64,000 nt of DNA from Flavisphingomonas formosensis (GTDB lineage Bacteria > Pseudomonadota > Alphaproteobacteria > Sphingomonadales > Sphingomonadaceae), in contig NZ_WRPK01000003.1 of assembly GCF_009755815.1 (NCBI RefSeq), positions 434,001 through 498,000 on the forward strand, read 5' to 3'. Within the stretch, counting starts at the first letter, position 1. The number at the start of each line of letters is the position of its first letter. The notes beneath the pieces were generated by a model. The model was not told the DNA's origin. It ran no database searches and worked only from the letters and a program-made list of their open reading frames with translations. Positions 26,074 through 35,267 of this stretch are shown here, piece by piece. The position numbers and the translations under genes were made by a program.

Positions 26074-26846
26074 GCAGCCGCCTTGTCGAAGAGTGAAAAG
26101 AAGTTACGGCTCGTTCCGGCCATTAATTCTTCGTCCGTTTCGCCACGAAGGCCGGCAAGGAAGCGCGCAGTATCGGCGACGAAGGCCGGTTCGCCAGGCT
26201 TGCCGCGATGCGGCACGGGCGCCAGGAACGGCGCATCCGTCTCGACGAGCAGCCGGTCGCCCGGCAACGTCGTCGCCGTGGCCTGGAGATCCTTGGCGTT
26301 CTTGAACGTCACGATCCCGGATATGGAAATATAGAAGCCGAGGTCGAGCGCGATCCGGGCAAAGTCGGCGCTGGCGGTGAAGCAATGGATAACACCGCGA
26401 TAGGCCCCCTTCCCCATCTCCTCGGTAAGGATCGCGGCCGTATCCTCCTCGGCATCCCGGGTATGGACGATCAGCGGCAGCCCGGTCTCCCGGGCTGCCG
26501 CGATGTGCGCGCGAAAGCTCGCTTGCTGTCGGCCGCGATCGCTATGATCATAATAATAGTCGAGCCCGGTTTCACCGATGCCGATCACGCGCGGATGCGC
26601 CGACGCCGCCACCAGCCGCGCCGTATCGATATCGGGATGATCGTCCGCCTCATGCGGATGGATGCCGACGCTGGCCCACACGTCCGCCTCGCGCTCCGCC
26701 GTGGCGATCACGGCATCCCATTCCCGTTCGCGGGTCGAGATGTTGAGCATGGTGGTGACGCCCGATGCGCGTGCACGTGCCAATATCTCGGCCTGCTGCT
26801 CGATCAGCCCGGCATAGTTGAGATGGCAGTGGCTATCGACCAGCAT
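26070..26846 (-). CDS. tatD: TatD family metal-dependent deoxyribonuclease
   Basis: The start at 26846 (MLVDSHCHLNYAG) places the HxH metal ligands at residues 6 and 8, as in all TatD proteins; upstream in-frame codons belong to metG. The 258-residue TIM barrel has VWASVGIHPHEA, IGETGLDYYYDHSDRGRQQASFRAHIAAARETGLPLIVHTRDAEED, GVIHCFT and LLVETDAPFLAP. TatD enzymes act as 3'-5' exonucleases on DNA; the YcfH/YjjV subfamily is a close alternative. It overlaps metG by 14 bp. Confidence 0.94.
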   Translation of the reverse strand: MLVDSHCHLNYAGLIEQQAEILARARASGVTTMLNISTREREWDAVIATAEREADVWASVGIHPHEADDHPDIDTARLVAASAHPRVIGIGETGLDYYYDHSDRGRQQASFRAHIAAARETGLPLIVHTRDAEEDTAAILTEEMGKGAYRGVIHCFTASADFARIALDLGFYISISGIVTFKNAKDLQATATTLPGDRLLVETDAPFLAPVPHRGKPGEPAFVADTARFLAGLRGETDEELMAGTSRNFFSLFDKAAA

Positions 26847-28395
26847 TGGCGTCCTCGGGAAATTCCAGCCGGGGAAAGATGGGGGCTGGCGCGCCCAGGC
26901 GGAAGGCATCGTCCCGCAGCCGATCGTACCAGCCCGCATCGGCGAGCGCGACGAGATCGCGTTCTCGGGCAGGAATACCCATGAGATCCAGCATCTTTCC
27001 CGCAGAAGCTGGCACGATCGGCGAAATGGCGATGGCCAGATCGCGGATGCATAGGAAGAGCGTGCCCAGCACGGCTTTCATCCGATCTGGATCGGTCTTG
27101 CGCAGCGTCCAGGGCGCTTGCGCGTCGACATACTGATTGCACGCAAAAACCGCGTGCAGCCAAATCTCAATGCCGCTGCTGAACGCGAACTGGTCGAATT
27201 CCCGCGGCAGTTCGACCGCACATGCCGCATGCACCTTTGCGAGCAGATCGCGATCTTCCTCGGCATCCCCGGCTGCGGGCAACTCGCCTCCGAGATTCTT
27301 GAAGATCATGGAAAGAACGCGCTGCGCCAGATTGCCGAAGCTGTTGGCCAGTTCCGCATTGGCGCGGTTGACGATCGCCTCGTGGCTGTAGCTGCCGTCC
27401 TGACCGAAGCTGACCTCGCGCAACAGGAAATAGCGAAGCTGGTCGACACCGTAGAGCTGTGCCATCTGCAGCGGGTCGACGACGTTACCCACCGATTTGG
27501 ACATCTTCTCGCCGCGGTTGAGCAGGAAGCCATGGCCAAAGACCTGCCTGGGCAAAGGGAGGCCCGCCGACATCAGGAAAGCCGGCCAATAGACCGTATG
27601 GAAGCGCACGATATCCTTGCCGATGATGTGCACGTCCGCTGGCCAATGCGGCCGGCCGGTGAAGTCCGGATAGCCAGCGCCGGTGAGATAGTTGGTCAGT
27701 GCATCGACCCAGACATACATCACATGACCCGGACTGTCCGGCACCGGCACGCCCCAATCGAAGCTGGTACGGGAGATGGACAGATCCGCGAGACCACCCG
27801 AAACGAAACTGATCATCTCGTTCCGACGGGCGTCCGGACGGATGAAATCCGGTTGCGACTCATACAGATCCAGCAGCCTCTGCTGATAAGCCGACAAGCG
27901 GAAGAACCAGGTTTCCTCCACCGTCCACTCGACCGGCGTACCCTGAGGCGAGAGCTTCGTGCCGTCCGGCTGCGCGATCAGTTCCTTCTCGTCGTAAAAG
28001 GCTTCGTCGCGAACCGAATACCAGCCTTCGTAGCGGCCCAGATAAATGTCGCCATTGGCCTCCATCGCCTTCCAGATCGCGGTGCAGGCCGCATAATGAT
28101 CCGGATCGGTCGTGCGGATGAAACGATCATAGGAAATGCCCAGCGCGTCATCCATTTCCTTGAAATAACCAGACATTTCATCGGCAAGCGCGCGAGGATC
28201 CAGCCCACGGCCACGCGCGGTCTGGACCATTTTGAGGCCATGCTCGTCCGTGCCAGTCATGAAGAAGACGTCGCGTCCCTTCAGCCGCTGATAGCGGGCG
28301 ATGGCGTCGGTCGCGATCGCCTCATAGGCATGGCCGATATGTGGCCGTCCATTGGGGTAGCTGATCGCCGTGGTGATGTAGAATGGCTCGGTCAT
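26833..28395 (-). CDS. metG: Methionyl-tRNA synthetase
   Basis: The 520-residue class I synthetase has the HIGH motif at residues 19-22 (NGRPHIGHAYE) and the KMSKS motif at 297-301. TGTDEHGLKM and WVDALTNYLTG are typical. It is the short form without the C-terminal tRNA-binding EMAP domain. The frame is open to 28578, but the start at 28395 (MTEPFYITTAISYP) matches the family. It lies 227 bp downstream of holB and leads into tatD. Confidence 0.96.
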   Translation of the reverse strand: MTEPFYITTAISYPNGRPHIGHAYEAIATDAIARYQRLKGRDVFFMTGTDEHGLKMVQTARGRGLDPRALADEMSGYFKEMDDALGISYDRFIRTTDPDHYAACTAIWKAMEANGDIYLGRYEGWYSVRDEAFYDEKELIAQPDGTKLSPQGTPVEWTVEETWFFRLSAYQQRLLDLYESQPDFIRPDARRNEMISFVSGGLADLSISRTSFDWGVPVPDSPGHVMYVWVDALTNYLTGAGYPDFTGRPHWPADVHIIGKDIVRFHTVYWPAFLMSAGLPLPRQVFGHGFLLNRGEKMSKSVGNVVDPLQMAQLYGVDQLRYFLLREVSFGQDGSYSHEAIVNRANAELANSFGNLAQRVLSMIFKNLGGELPAAGDAEEDRDLLAKVHAACAVELPREFDQFAFSSGIEIWLHAVFACNQYVDAQAPWTLRKTDPDRMKAVLGTLFLCIRDLAIAISPIVPASAGKMLDLMGIPARERDLVALADAGWYDRLRDDAFRLGAPAPIFPRLEFPEDANAGR

Positions 28396-28622
28396 GATCG
28401 TCCAAATGTGGCGTCGGGCGTGCGCGAAGTCGAGCCGCGTGGCGGTTGCAAAGGCGTCCGTCACGAACGGTCCTTCCAATGCGCAAGGCTGCGGTTCTCG
28501 AATTCGCCCAGGCCGAACGGGCGAGGTCGTTGCGGTCTCTCTAGCGCACCGCGATGACGGAGCAAGGGACGTGCACAACCTTCATCCCGCGTTCCGCATC
28601 TTCCTGCCTGTAGCGACGATGC
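28396..28622. other. Gap between metG and holB
   Basis: No gene or strong hairpin is visible. A promoter for metG-tatD-MBL may lie here. Confidence 0.4.
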
Positions 28623-29597
28623 TCAATGCCGGGTTGGGGCGAGCGACGCGAGCAGTCCAGCGAGGGTGAAGACGGTGGCTTGTGGATCGAGCGATAAAGG
28701 CACTGCCCCGCCCGCGAGCGCGCGTGCCTCTTCCCAGGTACGGATCGCGTGGGCCAGCGCGGTGCCGGACGTGCGCTTGGCGACATCGGCGATATGCCCT
28801 GGCACCCGCTCGAGGAACGCCTCGTAACGCGGTTGCGCAGCCTTGGTGGCGAGCGCGCGGGCAAGCGCGCTGCTGCGTCCGTTGCCGGGATCGCCTTCGC
28901 GGATGAGATCGGCGATCGCCTGGTCGAGGGAAGCGATATCGAGGCCGGCAAAACGCATCGCCCGGCCGGGTGAACCCTCCCCCGCCCGCACCAGCGCGGC
29001 GATCTCCGGTCCGCTCGCATCGGGAATCTCGGCGCGCAGAACCTTCTCCAACCCCGCATCGTCGAGGAGGCCGAAGCGCAGCACGCGACAACGCGAGCGA
29101 ATGGTCGGCAGCAACCGGCCCGGTGCGTGGCTGACCAGAAAAAAGACCGTGCCGGCCGGCGGCTCTTCCAGATTCTTCAGGAGAGCGTTCGCGGCGCCGC
29201 GTTCCATGTCGTCAGCGGCATCGATGATCACCGCCCTGCGATCGGAGAAGCTTGGCGTGGTCGCGAACAGCGTCTGGAGGGAGCGGACCTGATCCACGGT
29301 GATGTTGCGTGCATGGTCATTGGTCTTTTCGCGGAACGCGCGCTCCAGCCGGCGAAAGTCCGGATGGCTGCCGGCTGCGATGAGCCGGGCGGTCGGATGG
29401 TCCTCCGGCGTGTCGAGCCCCGGCAAGGCGACCGGTGGTCCGGCCGCTTCGGCGAGCAGCCGTCGGGCGGCGGCTTCGGCGAAACGTGCCTTGCCGATCC
29501 CGCGAGGGCCGGCAAGCAACCAGGCGTGGTGGATGCGACCGGATTGAAGCGCATCGCAAAAAGCTTCTGTCGCTATGTGTTGGCCGATAATGCTCAT
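28623..29597 (-). CDS. holB: DNA polymerase III subunit delta'
   Basis: The 324-residue clamp-loader subunit carries HHAWLLAGPRGIGKARFAEAAARRL (a modified Walker A), VIIDAADDME and ANALLKNLEEPPAGTVFFLVSHAPGRLLPTIRSRCRVLRF (SRC motif), which identify delta'. The position between tmk and metG is conserved in alphaproteobacteria. Its start overlaps the tmk stop by 4 bp. Confidence 0.95.
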   Translation of the reverse strand: MSIIGQHIATEAFCDALQSGRIHHAWLLAGPRGIGKARFAEAAARRLLAEAAGPPVALPGLDTPEDHPTARLIAAGSHPDFRRLERAFREKTNDHARNITVDQVRSLQTLFATTPSFSDRRAVIIDAADDMERGAANALLKNLEEPPAGTVFFLVSHAPGRLLPTIRSRCRVLRFGLLDDAGLEKVLRAEIPDASGPEIAALVRAGEGSPGRAMRFAGLDIASLDQAIADLIREGDPGNGRSSALARALATKAAQPRYEAFLERVPGHIADVAKRTSGTALAHAIRTWEEARALAGGAVPLSLDPQATVFTLAGLLASLAPTRH

Positions 29598-30217
29598 AAA
29601 AGATCGTCAAGGGCGGCGATCAGCCGATCCGTCACCTCCGGCGGTTCGCCAAGTGCATCGATCACGCGAAAGCGATCCGGCTCTGCCTCGGCGAGCGCGA
29701 GGAAGCTCGCCATAACGCGGGAATGATAGGCCGCGTCGCGCGCGCCAAATCGGTCCGCGCCCTCGCGGTCCCGCGCCGCGGCGCGAGCGGCCGCTTCCTT
29801 GGCCGGCAGGGTCAGCATCAAGGTGCGATCGGGGAGAAGCCCTTCGCTGCCGATGAGGTGGAGCGCACGGATCGCTTCCGCGCCGATTCCGTCGGCGCCG
29901 CCCTGATAGGCGAGGGAACTGTCGAGAAAGCGATCGCTCAGCACATATTGGCCGGCGGCAAGCGCCGGCCGGATCGTCCGCGCCACATGGTCCGCGCGCG
30001 CGGCGGCGAACAGCAGCGCTTCGGCCCGCGGCGTCCAGCGATCGCCGCTGCCATGAAGGAGCAGCGCACGGATCGCCTCAGCACCAGGGCTGCCGCCTGG
30101 TTCACGCGTTTCCACCACGGTCTTGCCGCGCGCTCGCAGCGTTTCGGCCAGGCGCCTCATCTGCGTCGATTTGCCGACACCTTCGCCACCTTCGAGGCTG
30201 ATGAAGCAGCCGCTCAC
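29594..30217 (-). CDS. tmk: Thymidylate kinase
   Basis: The 207-residue kinase phosphorylates dTMP. It has the P-loop LEGGEGVGKST, the DR(F/Y) motif SDRFLDSSLAYQG, and ETREPGGSPGAEAIRALLL for dTMP binding. It is complete and of normal length. It overlaps dacA and holB by 4 bp on either side. Confidence 0.96.
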   Translation of the reverse strand: MSGCFISLEGGEGVGKSTQMRRLAETLRARGKTVVETREPGGSPGAEAIRALLLHGSGDRWTPRAEALLFAAARADHVARTIRPALAAGQYVLSDRFLDSSLAYQGGADGIGAEAIRALHLIGSEGLLPDRTLMLTLPAKEAAARAAARDREGADRFGARDAAYHSRVMASFLALAEAEPDRFRVIDALGEPPEVTDRLIAALDDLL

Positions 30218-31392
30218 GCCATACCGAACAGGTGGCGGAAACCGGCCGCGACGCGATCGAAGAAACCGGCCTTGCCGACCGCCTCCGCTGCGACCAACGG
30301 CGTGACCTGCGGCTGCGTGTCGGGCGTCGAAACGACCAGATCGGCGATATGTGCGCCTTTGGCGACCGGCGCCTTTATCGGCCCCTGATAGACCACCGCC
30401 ACCTTCATATTCTCATTGCCAACGCCCGCGGGCACCGACACCGCCACATTGGCCGGCGCGACCAGGCCGACCTGACGTGCGTCGCCTTGCTGAACCTCTG
30501 CCGTCTGGACCTGCTTGCCGGCCGCGACGATCGGCACCGAGCGCCAGGCACGAAAACCCCAATTCATGAAATTGGTCGATTCGGTGATGCGCTGATTGAA
30601 TGAGGTGAGACCTGCGACCACCATGACCAGACGCCGGCCATTCTGCTCCGCCGAGCCGGTGAAGCCGAAGCCCGCTTCCTCGGTATGGCCGGTCTTGAGA
30701 CCGTCGGCTCCGGCAACGCGACCGAGCAGCGGATCACGATTCGCCTGGGTGATGTCCTGGCCGGCACCCATCGTCTTGCCCCAAGTGAACTCGCGCTGGC
30801 TGTAGAATTGCTTGTAGAGATCTGGAAAGTCGCGAATCGTGGCGGCGGCAAGCGTCGCGAGATCGCGCGCCGTGACATAGGTGACGCCATTGTCCGGCCA
30901 GCCATTGGCAGTGCCGAAATGGCTGTTGGCGAGCCCAAGCCGCTTGGCCGTGTCATTCATGCGCGCAACGAACGCCTGTTCGGTGCCGGCAATGCCTTCC
31001 GCCAGGACGATGCAGGCATCGTTGCCCGAAAGCGTGACAATGCCATGAAGCAGGTTGCCGACGCTCACCTGCTCGCCCACCGACAGGAACATGGTCGAGC
31101 CGGCGGCTGGGCCGTGCCACTGCTTCCACGTCTCCGGCGTGACGGTGAAGGTCTGATCCAGCTTCAACTGGCCCTTCTTGATGAGATCGAAGGCGACGTA
31201 GACCGTCATCATCTTCGCCATCGACGCGGGCGGCATGCGCCGGTCGGCATCCTTCGCGTAGAGCACAGCACCGGACGACAGATCCTGCATATAGGCCACT
31301 GGTGCGGGCGTATCGAAGGGCGGCGCCGCGGCGATCGCAGGCAGCGTAACGGCGGTTGCGAGCAACGCGACGACAAACGGACGAAACTTCAT
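30214..31392 (-). CDS. dacA: D-alanyl-D-alanine carboxypeptidase (PBP5/6 family)
   Basis: The 392-residue enzyme starts at 31392 with a Sec signal (MKFRPFVVALLATAVTLPAIAAA); the frame upstream to 31488 is not signal-like and overlaps rlpA. Catalytic motifs are PASMAKMM (SxxK), LSGNDAC (SxN) and LKTGHTEEAG (KTG), followed by a PBP5 C-terminal domain (residues about 280-370) and an amphipathic tail. It trims the terminal D-Ala from peptidoglycan stem peptides in the periplasm. It lies 19 bp after rlpA. Confidence 0.94.
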   Translation of the reverse strand: MKFRPFVVALLATAVTLPAIAAAPPFDTPAPVAYMQDLSSGAVLYAKDADRRMPPASMAKMMTVYVAFDLIKKGQLKLDQTFTVTPETWKQWHGPAAGSTMFLSVGEQVSVGNLLHGIVTLSGNDACIVLAEGIAGTEQAFVARMNDTAKRLGLANSHFGTANGWPDNGVTYVTARDLATLAAATIRDFPDLYKQFYSQREFTWGKTMGAGQDITQANRDPLLGRVAGADGLKTGHTEEAGFGFTGSAEQNGRRLVMVVAGLTSFNQRITESTNFMNWGFRAWRSVPIVAAGKQVQTAEVQQGDARQVGLVAPANVAVSVPAGVGNENMKVAVVYQGPIKAPVAKGAHIADLVVSTPDTQPQVTPLVAAEAVGKAGFFDRVAAGFRHLFGMA

Positions 31393-31411
31393 CTGGAAAC
31401 GCACCCTTCCC

Positions 31412-32437
31412 TCAATTTCGGACGATCCTGGCGTCCTGATAGCCCTGACCCTGAATGCGCGCCAGCGCCGCTTCCGCGGAGCTTTCATCTATGTACGGCC
31501 CCATGCGCACGCGCCAGAGCGGCCCCGTTGGCTCGATGCGGCTCGATCCATAGACCGACAGCGCTGTTGCAAGCCCCTCGGCGCGGGCCTGATCGCTGAG
31601 CACCGCGACCTGGACGAAAAGGCTGGCGGTAGCCATTGGGAGAGGCGGCACCGGTGACACTGACGCGCTTGCGGCGGCAGGCCCGGCGGGCATCGGAGCG
31701 TAGGGAATGACCGCCGGCGGCATGACAGGCTGGCGCGTCGGCACTGGTGCCGGCCGATAAGACGGTGTCGCAGCCGAAGCCGCGGTCGCCAATATAGCGG
31801 GCCGTGCGTTCAGCCTTGCGTTGAGCGATGCCAATTCGGAAGGGGAAGCATTCGGCCGCATCACGGCGGGCTTGCCAGTCCGCAGCGCCAGCCGATCGTT
31901 GGCGCTCGGCTCGACACGCCGCACGCGCACGCGGCTCAACCCCTTGCGCTCGATGCCGAGCAGGCGCGCCGCCCCCAGCGACAGGTCGATGACCCGATCG
32001 GCGACGAATGGGCCCCGATCGTTGATGCGGACCAATATCGTACGGCCGGTATCGAGCGCTGTGACCTCGACATAGCAGGGCAAGGGCAGCGTCTTGTGCG
32101 CGGCGCTGATCCAGTTCGAATCATAATATTCGCCATTGGCGGTGGCGCCGGTGTGGAAGCCCGGGCCGTACCAGGATGCGAGACCTACCTCGTCATAATC
32201 GCGTATGTCGGCGGGATAATACCAGCGGCCCTGCACCTGATAGGGGCGGCCCACCTTCACCGGCGTATCGGAAACCGGCCCGCTCGGGCGATGCGGGCGC
32301 GAGTTGCCGGCGCTTTGCATATGGTGCGGCCCCCCGGCGCAGGAGGCGAGCAGCAGCGCCACCGCCCCGGCGATCCAGGGGCGCGGCGCCTGGCCCCGCC
32401 CCGCCCCGTTCGACACCCGTTCAGCGCGAGACGGCAT
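31412..32437 (-). CDS. rlpA: RlpA-type septal lytic transglycosylase with SPOR domain
   Basis: The 341-residue lipoprotein has the signal IAGAVALLLASC, a double-psi beta-barrel domain (EVGLASWYGPGFHTGATANGEYYD...LPLPCYVEVTALDTGRTILVRINDRGPFVADRVIDLSLGAARLLG) and a C-terminal SPOR domain (FVQVAVLSDQARAEGLATAL...GPLWRVRMGPYIDESSAEAALARIQ) that binds denuded septal glycan. The linker is Pro/Ala rich. Its start overlaps the end of mltB by 17 bp. Confidence 0.93.
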   Translation of the reverse strand: MPSRAERVSNGAGRGQAPRPWIAGAVALLLASCAGGPHHMQSAGNSRPHRPSGPVSDTPVKVGRPYQVQGRWYYPADIRDYDEVGLASWYGPGFHTGATANGEYYDSNWISAAHKTLPLPCYVEVTALDTGRTILVRINDRGPFVADRVIDLSLGAARLLGIERKGLSRVRVRRVEPSANDRLALRTGKPAVMRPNASPSELASLNARLNARPAILATAASAATPSYRPAPVPTRQPVMPPAVIPYAPMPAGPAAASASVSPVPPLPMATASLFVQVAVLSDQARAEGLATALSVYGSSRIEPTGPLWRVRMGPYIDESSAEAALARIQGQGYQDARIVRN

Positions 32438-33494
32438 TGGCGAGCAGCCCGACCGACAGCGCGTAGAAATTCGAGCAATTATAATCGAGGATCGAGCGAT
32501 AGTTGGTGGTCAGCAGATAGGCGGTGGCGCCCGGCCCGTCCGGCTCGATCAGGCTCGCTTGCTCATTGTCCGAAATGCGCGCAGCGCCGGTCGGGATCAC
32601 GCCGAGAGCCCGCCATTCGGCGACGCTCAGCCAGCGCGAATGGCGAGCATGGACGCGCGGGCACCGCGGCGAGACGATCAGCGGCTTCACGGCATCGCGG
32701 TTGAAGCCGGCGGGCACGCTGGCGGTGACGCCCCAGGGTACGTTGGGCTTCCAGCCGGCATTGACGAAATAGTTGGCGATGGAGGCGAGCGCATCGGCCT
32801 GGCTCGTCCAGATGTCGGCCTTGCCGTCGCCATCGCCATCCATGCCGAGCCGGATGTACATGCTCGGCAGGAATTGCGGATAGCCGGTAGCGCCGGCCCA
32901 GCTGCCCTTGAGCCGCTCGCGCGGGATGCCGCGATCGAGCAGCTTCAGCGTGGCGATGAACTCCTCGGTGAACAACTCCCGCCGTCGCCCCTCATAGGCA
33001 AGCGAGGCGAGCGACCGGAGCAGATCGAAATCCCCGGTAAAGCTGCCGTAATTGGTTTCATTTCCCCAGATGGCGATCATGATCGATTCGGGAACGCCGG
33101 TCTGCGCCTCGATCCGGCCCAGCAGTGGTCGCAACGCCTGATATTTGGCGCGGCCTCGCGCAATGCGGTCGGCATCGACGTGCTTGGCGAAATATGGCGC
33201 GAAATTCGGGACGGCCGCCGCCGGTCCGGTGGGCGGACCACCCGGCTGGCTGCGATCGAGATCGATCACGCGCTGGTTGAAGGTGAGCGTGGGGAGAACC
33301 GCATCGAGCGTGGCGGGCCGCACCCCTTCGGCGATCGCGCGCGGACGCAGGCCATAGAGAAAGGCTTGAAAACCCGCATCTGCATTTGGCTGGAAACTGT
33401 CGCTCTGGGCGGACGCAGTGCGCTCGCCGTCAATCGCGCTGGAGGGCAGCATGGCCGTGACGATCGCAGCGGCGGCCAAAAACAGGATACGCAT
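32421..33494 (-). CDS. mltB: Lytic murein transglycosylase (MltB/SltB family)
   Basis: From the start at 33494 the 357-residue product begins with a Sec signal (MRILFLAAAAIVTAMLPSSA). The catalytic Glu lies in MIAIWGNETNYGSFTGDFD, and ATGYPQFLPSMYIRLGMDGDGDGKADIW...LASIANYF is typical of the family. A C-terminal peptidoglycan-binding domain of the type found in many MltB homologues is suggested by the last 70 residues (NEQASLIEPDGPGATAYLLTTNYRSILDYN). It leads the mltB-rlpA-dacA-tmk-holB run. The frame open to 33707 overlaps the tRNA and is rejected. Confidence 0.92.
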   Translation of the reverse strand: MRILFLAAAAIVTAMLPSSAIDGERTASAQSDSFQPNADAGFQAFLYGLRPRAIAEGVRPATLDAVLPTLTFNQRVIDLDRSQPGGPPTGPAAAVPNFAPYFAKHVDADRIARGRAKYQALRPLLGRIEAQTGVPESIMIAIWGNETNYGSFTGDFDLLRSLASLAYEGRRRELFTEEFIATLKLLDRGIPRERLKGSWAGATGYPQFLPSMYIRLGMDGDGDGKADIWTSQADALASIANYFVNAGWKPNVPWGVTASVPAGFNRDAVKPLIVSPRCPRVHARHSRWLSVAEWRALGVIPTGAARISDNEQASLIEPDGPGATAYLLTTNYRSILDYNCSNFYALSVGLLANAVSR

Positions 33495-33600
33495 ATACAC
33501 CCCTTCTTTGCGGTAGAGTGCCATAGCGGCACGACAAGGTGAATCCCCTTCGTCGCGCCGCTTGCACGAAAGAGCGCGGCGGGGATAAGGCGTGCCGGAC

Positions 33601-33690
33601 GGATGGGTGGCCGAGTGGTTTAAGGCAGCGGTCTTGAAAACCGCCGTGGGTTCACGCCCACCGTGGGTTCGAATCCCACCCCATCCGCCA
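33601..33690 (+). tRNA. tRNA-Ser(TGA)
   Basis: A 90-nt class II tRNA. Acceptor GGATGGG (33601-33607) pairs with CCCATCC (33680-33686), then discriminator G and an encoded CCA. The anticodon loop CTTGAAA gives TGA at 33635-33637. A long variable arm and T arm GTGGG-TTCGAAT-CCCAC follow. Confidence 0.97.
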
Positions 33691-33703
33691 GACCTCCACC
33701 TCC

Positions 33704-33961
33704 TCAAGTGGGTTTGGAGGCGCCTGGTTCAGGCCGGGCACGATCACGCTGCGACGGCAGCTCATCGGAGCGCCCCTCTTCTTCGGCGGTCATGCCCTGA
33801 AGGGTCTGGATAAAGAACAGCAGGCCCCAGTCCGGGCCGTCATATAGTATTTCATCGTTGTCCGTAACGAGGATGTGATCCTGTGATCGGATGACCCTCA
33901 CGCGTGGCCATTGTGCCGTCAACGCATTCACAGCGTCTGTCACCGACGAGAATTCCGGCAC
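33704..33961 (-). CDS. Hypothetical 85-residue protein
   Basis: A GTG at 33961 is preceded five bases upstream by GGGAG and opens an 85-codon frame. The product has a plausible compact alpha/beta composition (VNALTAQWPRVRVIRSQDHILVTDNDEILYDGPDWGLLFFIQTLQG) followed by a charged, disordered tail rich in Glu, Arg and Pro. A TTG at 33976 is another possible start. No family is recognised. It ends 13 bp from the tRNA-Ser 3' end, in a visibly less GC-rich area. Confidence 0.45.
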   Translation of the reverse strand: MPEFSSVTDAVNALTAQWPRVRVIRSQDHILVTDNDEILYDGPDWGLLFFIQTLQGMTAEEEGRSDELPSQRDRARPEPGASKPT

Positions 33962-34559
33962 AAGTGTCTCCCACAATTTTCCCGTCGGGCCACGAAATTC
34001 CTGCGACAGGATTAACCACCGTCATCACACAAATTACGACGCTGCCTCGACTTCCATTCCACAGCGCTGCCGGTTTTGAGCGATGATGCCTTTCACCCAT
34101 GCAGCCGGCGACGACCTGGTCACCGAGCCCTCACGGCGACGCGACGGGCAGAATGCCATCGCGGACCAATCTACGATGCCGCAATAAAAATCAAATTGGC
34201 TTTTCTTAATAAAGCCATCCCAACCATTGATTTAATTCGGAAAAGTTGGCGTGCTGGGATATGCTCGATGAATGGGTGAAGGAACCTGCCTTTGCTGTGC
34301 TTTACTCGAGCCAAGGCCGACTGATGGCCTTGCAGGCGACGCGGGCGATGGGTGCACAGCTACTCCGTTTTTCACACTACTGTCAGTCGTTTAGGATTAT
34401 TTGAAGCGCAGCCGGAATGGTCCAAATTGGACACGGATGCCTCTTGGCAAAGGGGGGGCGTCTCCGTGACAAAATATTCAGAACATAGTTCATCCTGGCA
34501 TGGGTGCGAATTAACGTGTCGCATGTCCATGTCGCACCGGAGAGGGGCGTAAGCGTAAC
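33962..34559. other. AT-richer intergenic region after tRNA-Ser
   Basis: About 600 bp without a supported gene. The stretch near 34185-34255 (AATAAAAATCAAATTGGC and TTGATTTAATTCGG) is clearly lower in GC than its surroundings. The only distinct motif is the palindrome at 34420-34432. Short frames here have no ribosome binding site. Confidence 0.5.
34420..34432. promoter_or_regulatory. 13-bp palindrome upstream of winged-helix gene
   Basis: GTCCAA-A-TTGGAC is a perfect inverted repeat 128 bp upstream of the winged-helix regulator gene. It is a candidate operator for that regulator or another dimeric regulator. Confidence 0.4.
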
Positions 34560-35051
34560 ATGGCGTACAGCAAACGGCGTAAGGAATATGAGCTGCGAGC
34601 GGCGCTCGATCATCCCGTCTTCGCGCAGCCACAAGCCCGGCCTTGCGAAGACCAATATCGGCACAACAGACAGCATGCGATGGTAGCCGATGACGATCCG
34701 GAAAGACGTCCGGTCGCCGAGGGAATCCTTCGCTTCTTCGACGTGGCGAACAATTATTGGGCGGACTGTGCTGCCACGAGCGCACCCGAACTCAGCATCC
34801 TGATGGACCTATATATCAATGAGCAGGATCACCGGTCGGTTTCCGTGGGCGATGCCTGCATTGCGGCGCGGGTGCCCAGCACATCCGCTTTACGGTCCAT
34901 CGACAGTCTGATCGGGTCCGGCATGGTGATCCGCTATCCCGATCCCCGGGATTCACGGCGCAAACTGCTGCAACTCACCGATCTGTCGCGATCCCTGGTG
35001 CGAGGGTTCGTCGATGAAGTGGGCTCCGAGCGCAGGCGGCCGGCGCAGTGA
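34560..35051 (+). CDS. Winged-helix (MarR-like) DNA-binding protein
   Basis: The product has 163 residues from 34560, or 123 from an ATG at 34680 (MVADDDPERR). The C-terminal two thirds form a MarR-like winged helix: ELSILMDLYINEQDHRSVSVGDACIAARVPSTSALRSIDSLIGSGMVIRYPDPRDSRRKLLQLTDLSRSLV, with the recognition helix at STSALRSIDSL and a wing at DPRDSRRK. Neither start has a strong ribosome binding site. It precedes the RTX gene by about 650 bp and could control it or an unseen target; this is inference. Proteins of this type are frequent and uncharacterised in sphingomonads. Confidence 0.8.
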   Translation: MAYSKRRKEYELRAALDHPVFAQPQARPCEDQYRHNRQHAMVADDDPERRPVAEGILRFFDVANNYWADCAATSAPELSILMDLYINEQDHRSVSVGDACIAARVPSTSALRSIDSLIGSGMVIRYPDPRDSRRKLLQLTDLSRSLVRGFVDEVGSERRRPAQ

Positions 35052-35165
35052 CCTGAGTTCGGCCGGCTAAGGATTGCTGGCAGGCGGCCTGTGACGGCCG
35101 CCACAGGCAGGCATGGCGAACCCTTTATGGATGCGGATCGCATTCATCCGAAGGATCGACTCGTC

Positions 35166-35267
35166 ATGAAAAAGGCCCCACTGGAACCGACCCGCCGCTT
35201 CGAGATCGAGGTGGCCGCGGCGATGATCGTCAGCACGCTGCTCTGGTTTGCGCTCAGGGCGCTCTGA
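35166..35267 (+). CDS. Possible 33-residue membrane protein
   Basis: A short frame encodes MKKAPLEPTRRFEIEVAAAM followed by IVSTLLWFALRAL, a charged N-terminus and a hydrophobic helix. AAGGA lies at 35151-35155, ten bases upstream of the ATG. The composition is convincing for a small inner-membrane protein but the frame is short. Confidence 0.45.
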   Translation: MKKAPLEPTRRFEIEVAAAMIVSTLLWFALRAL

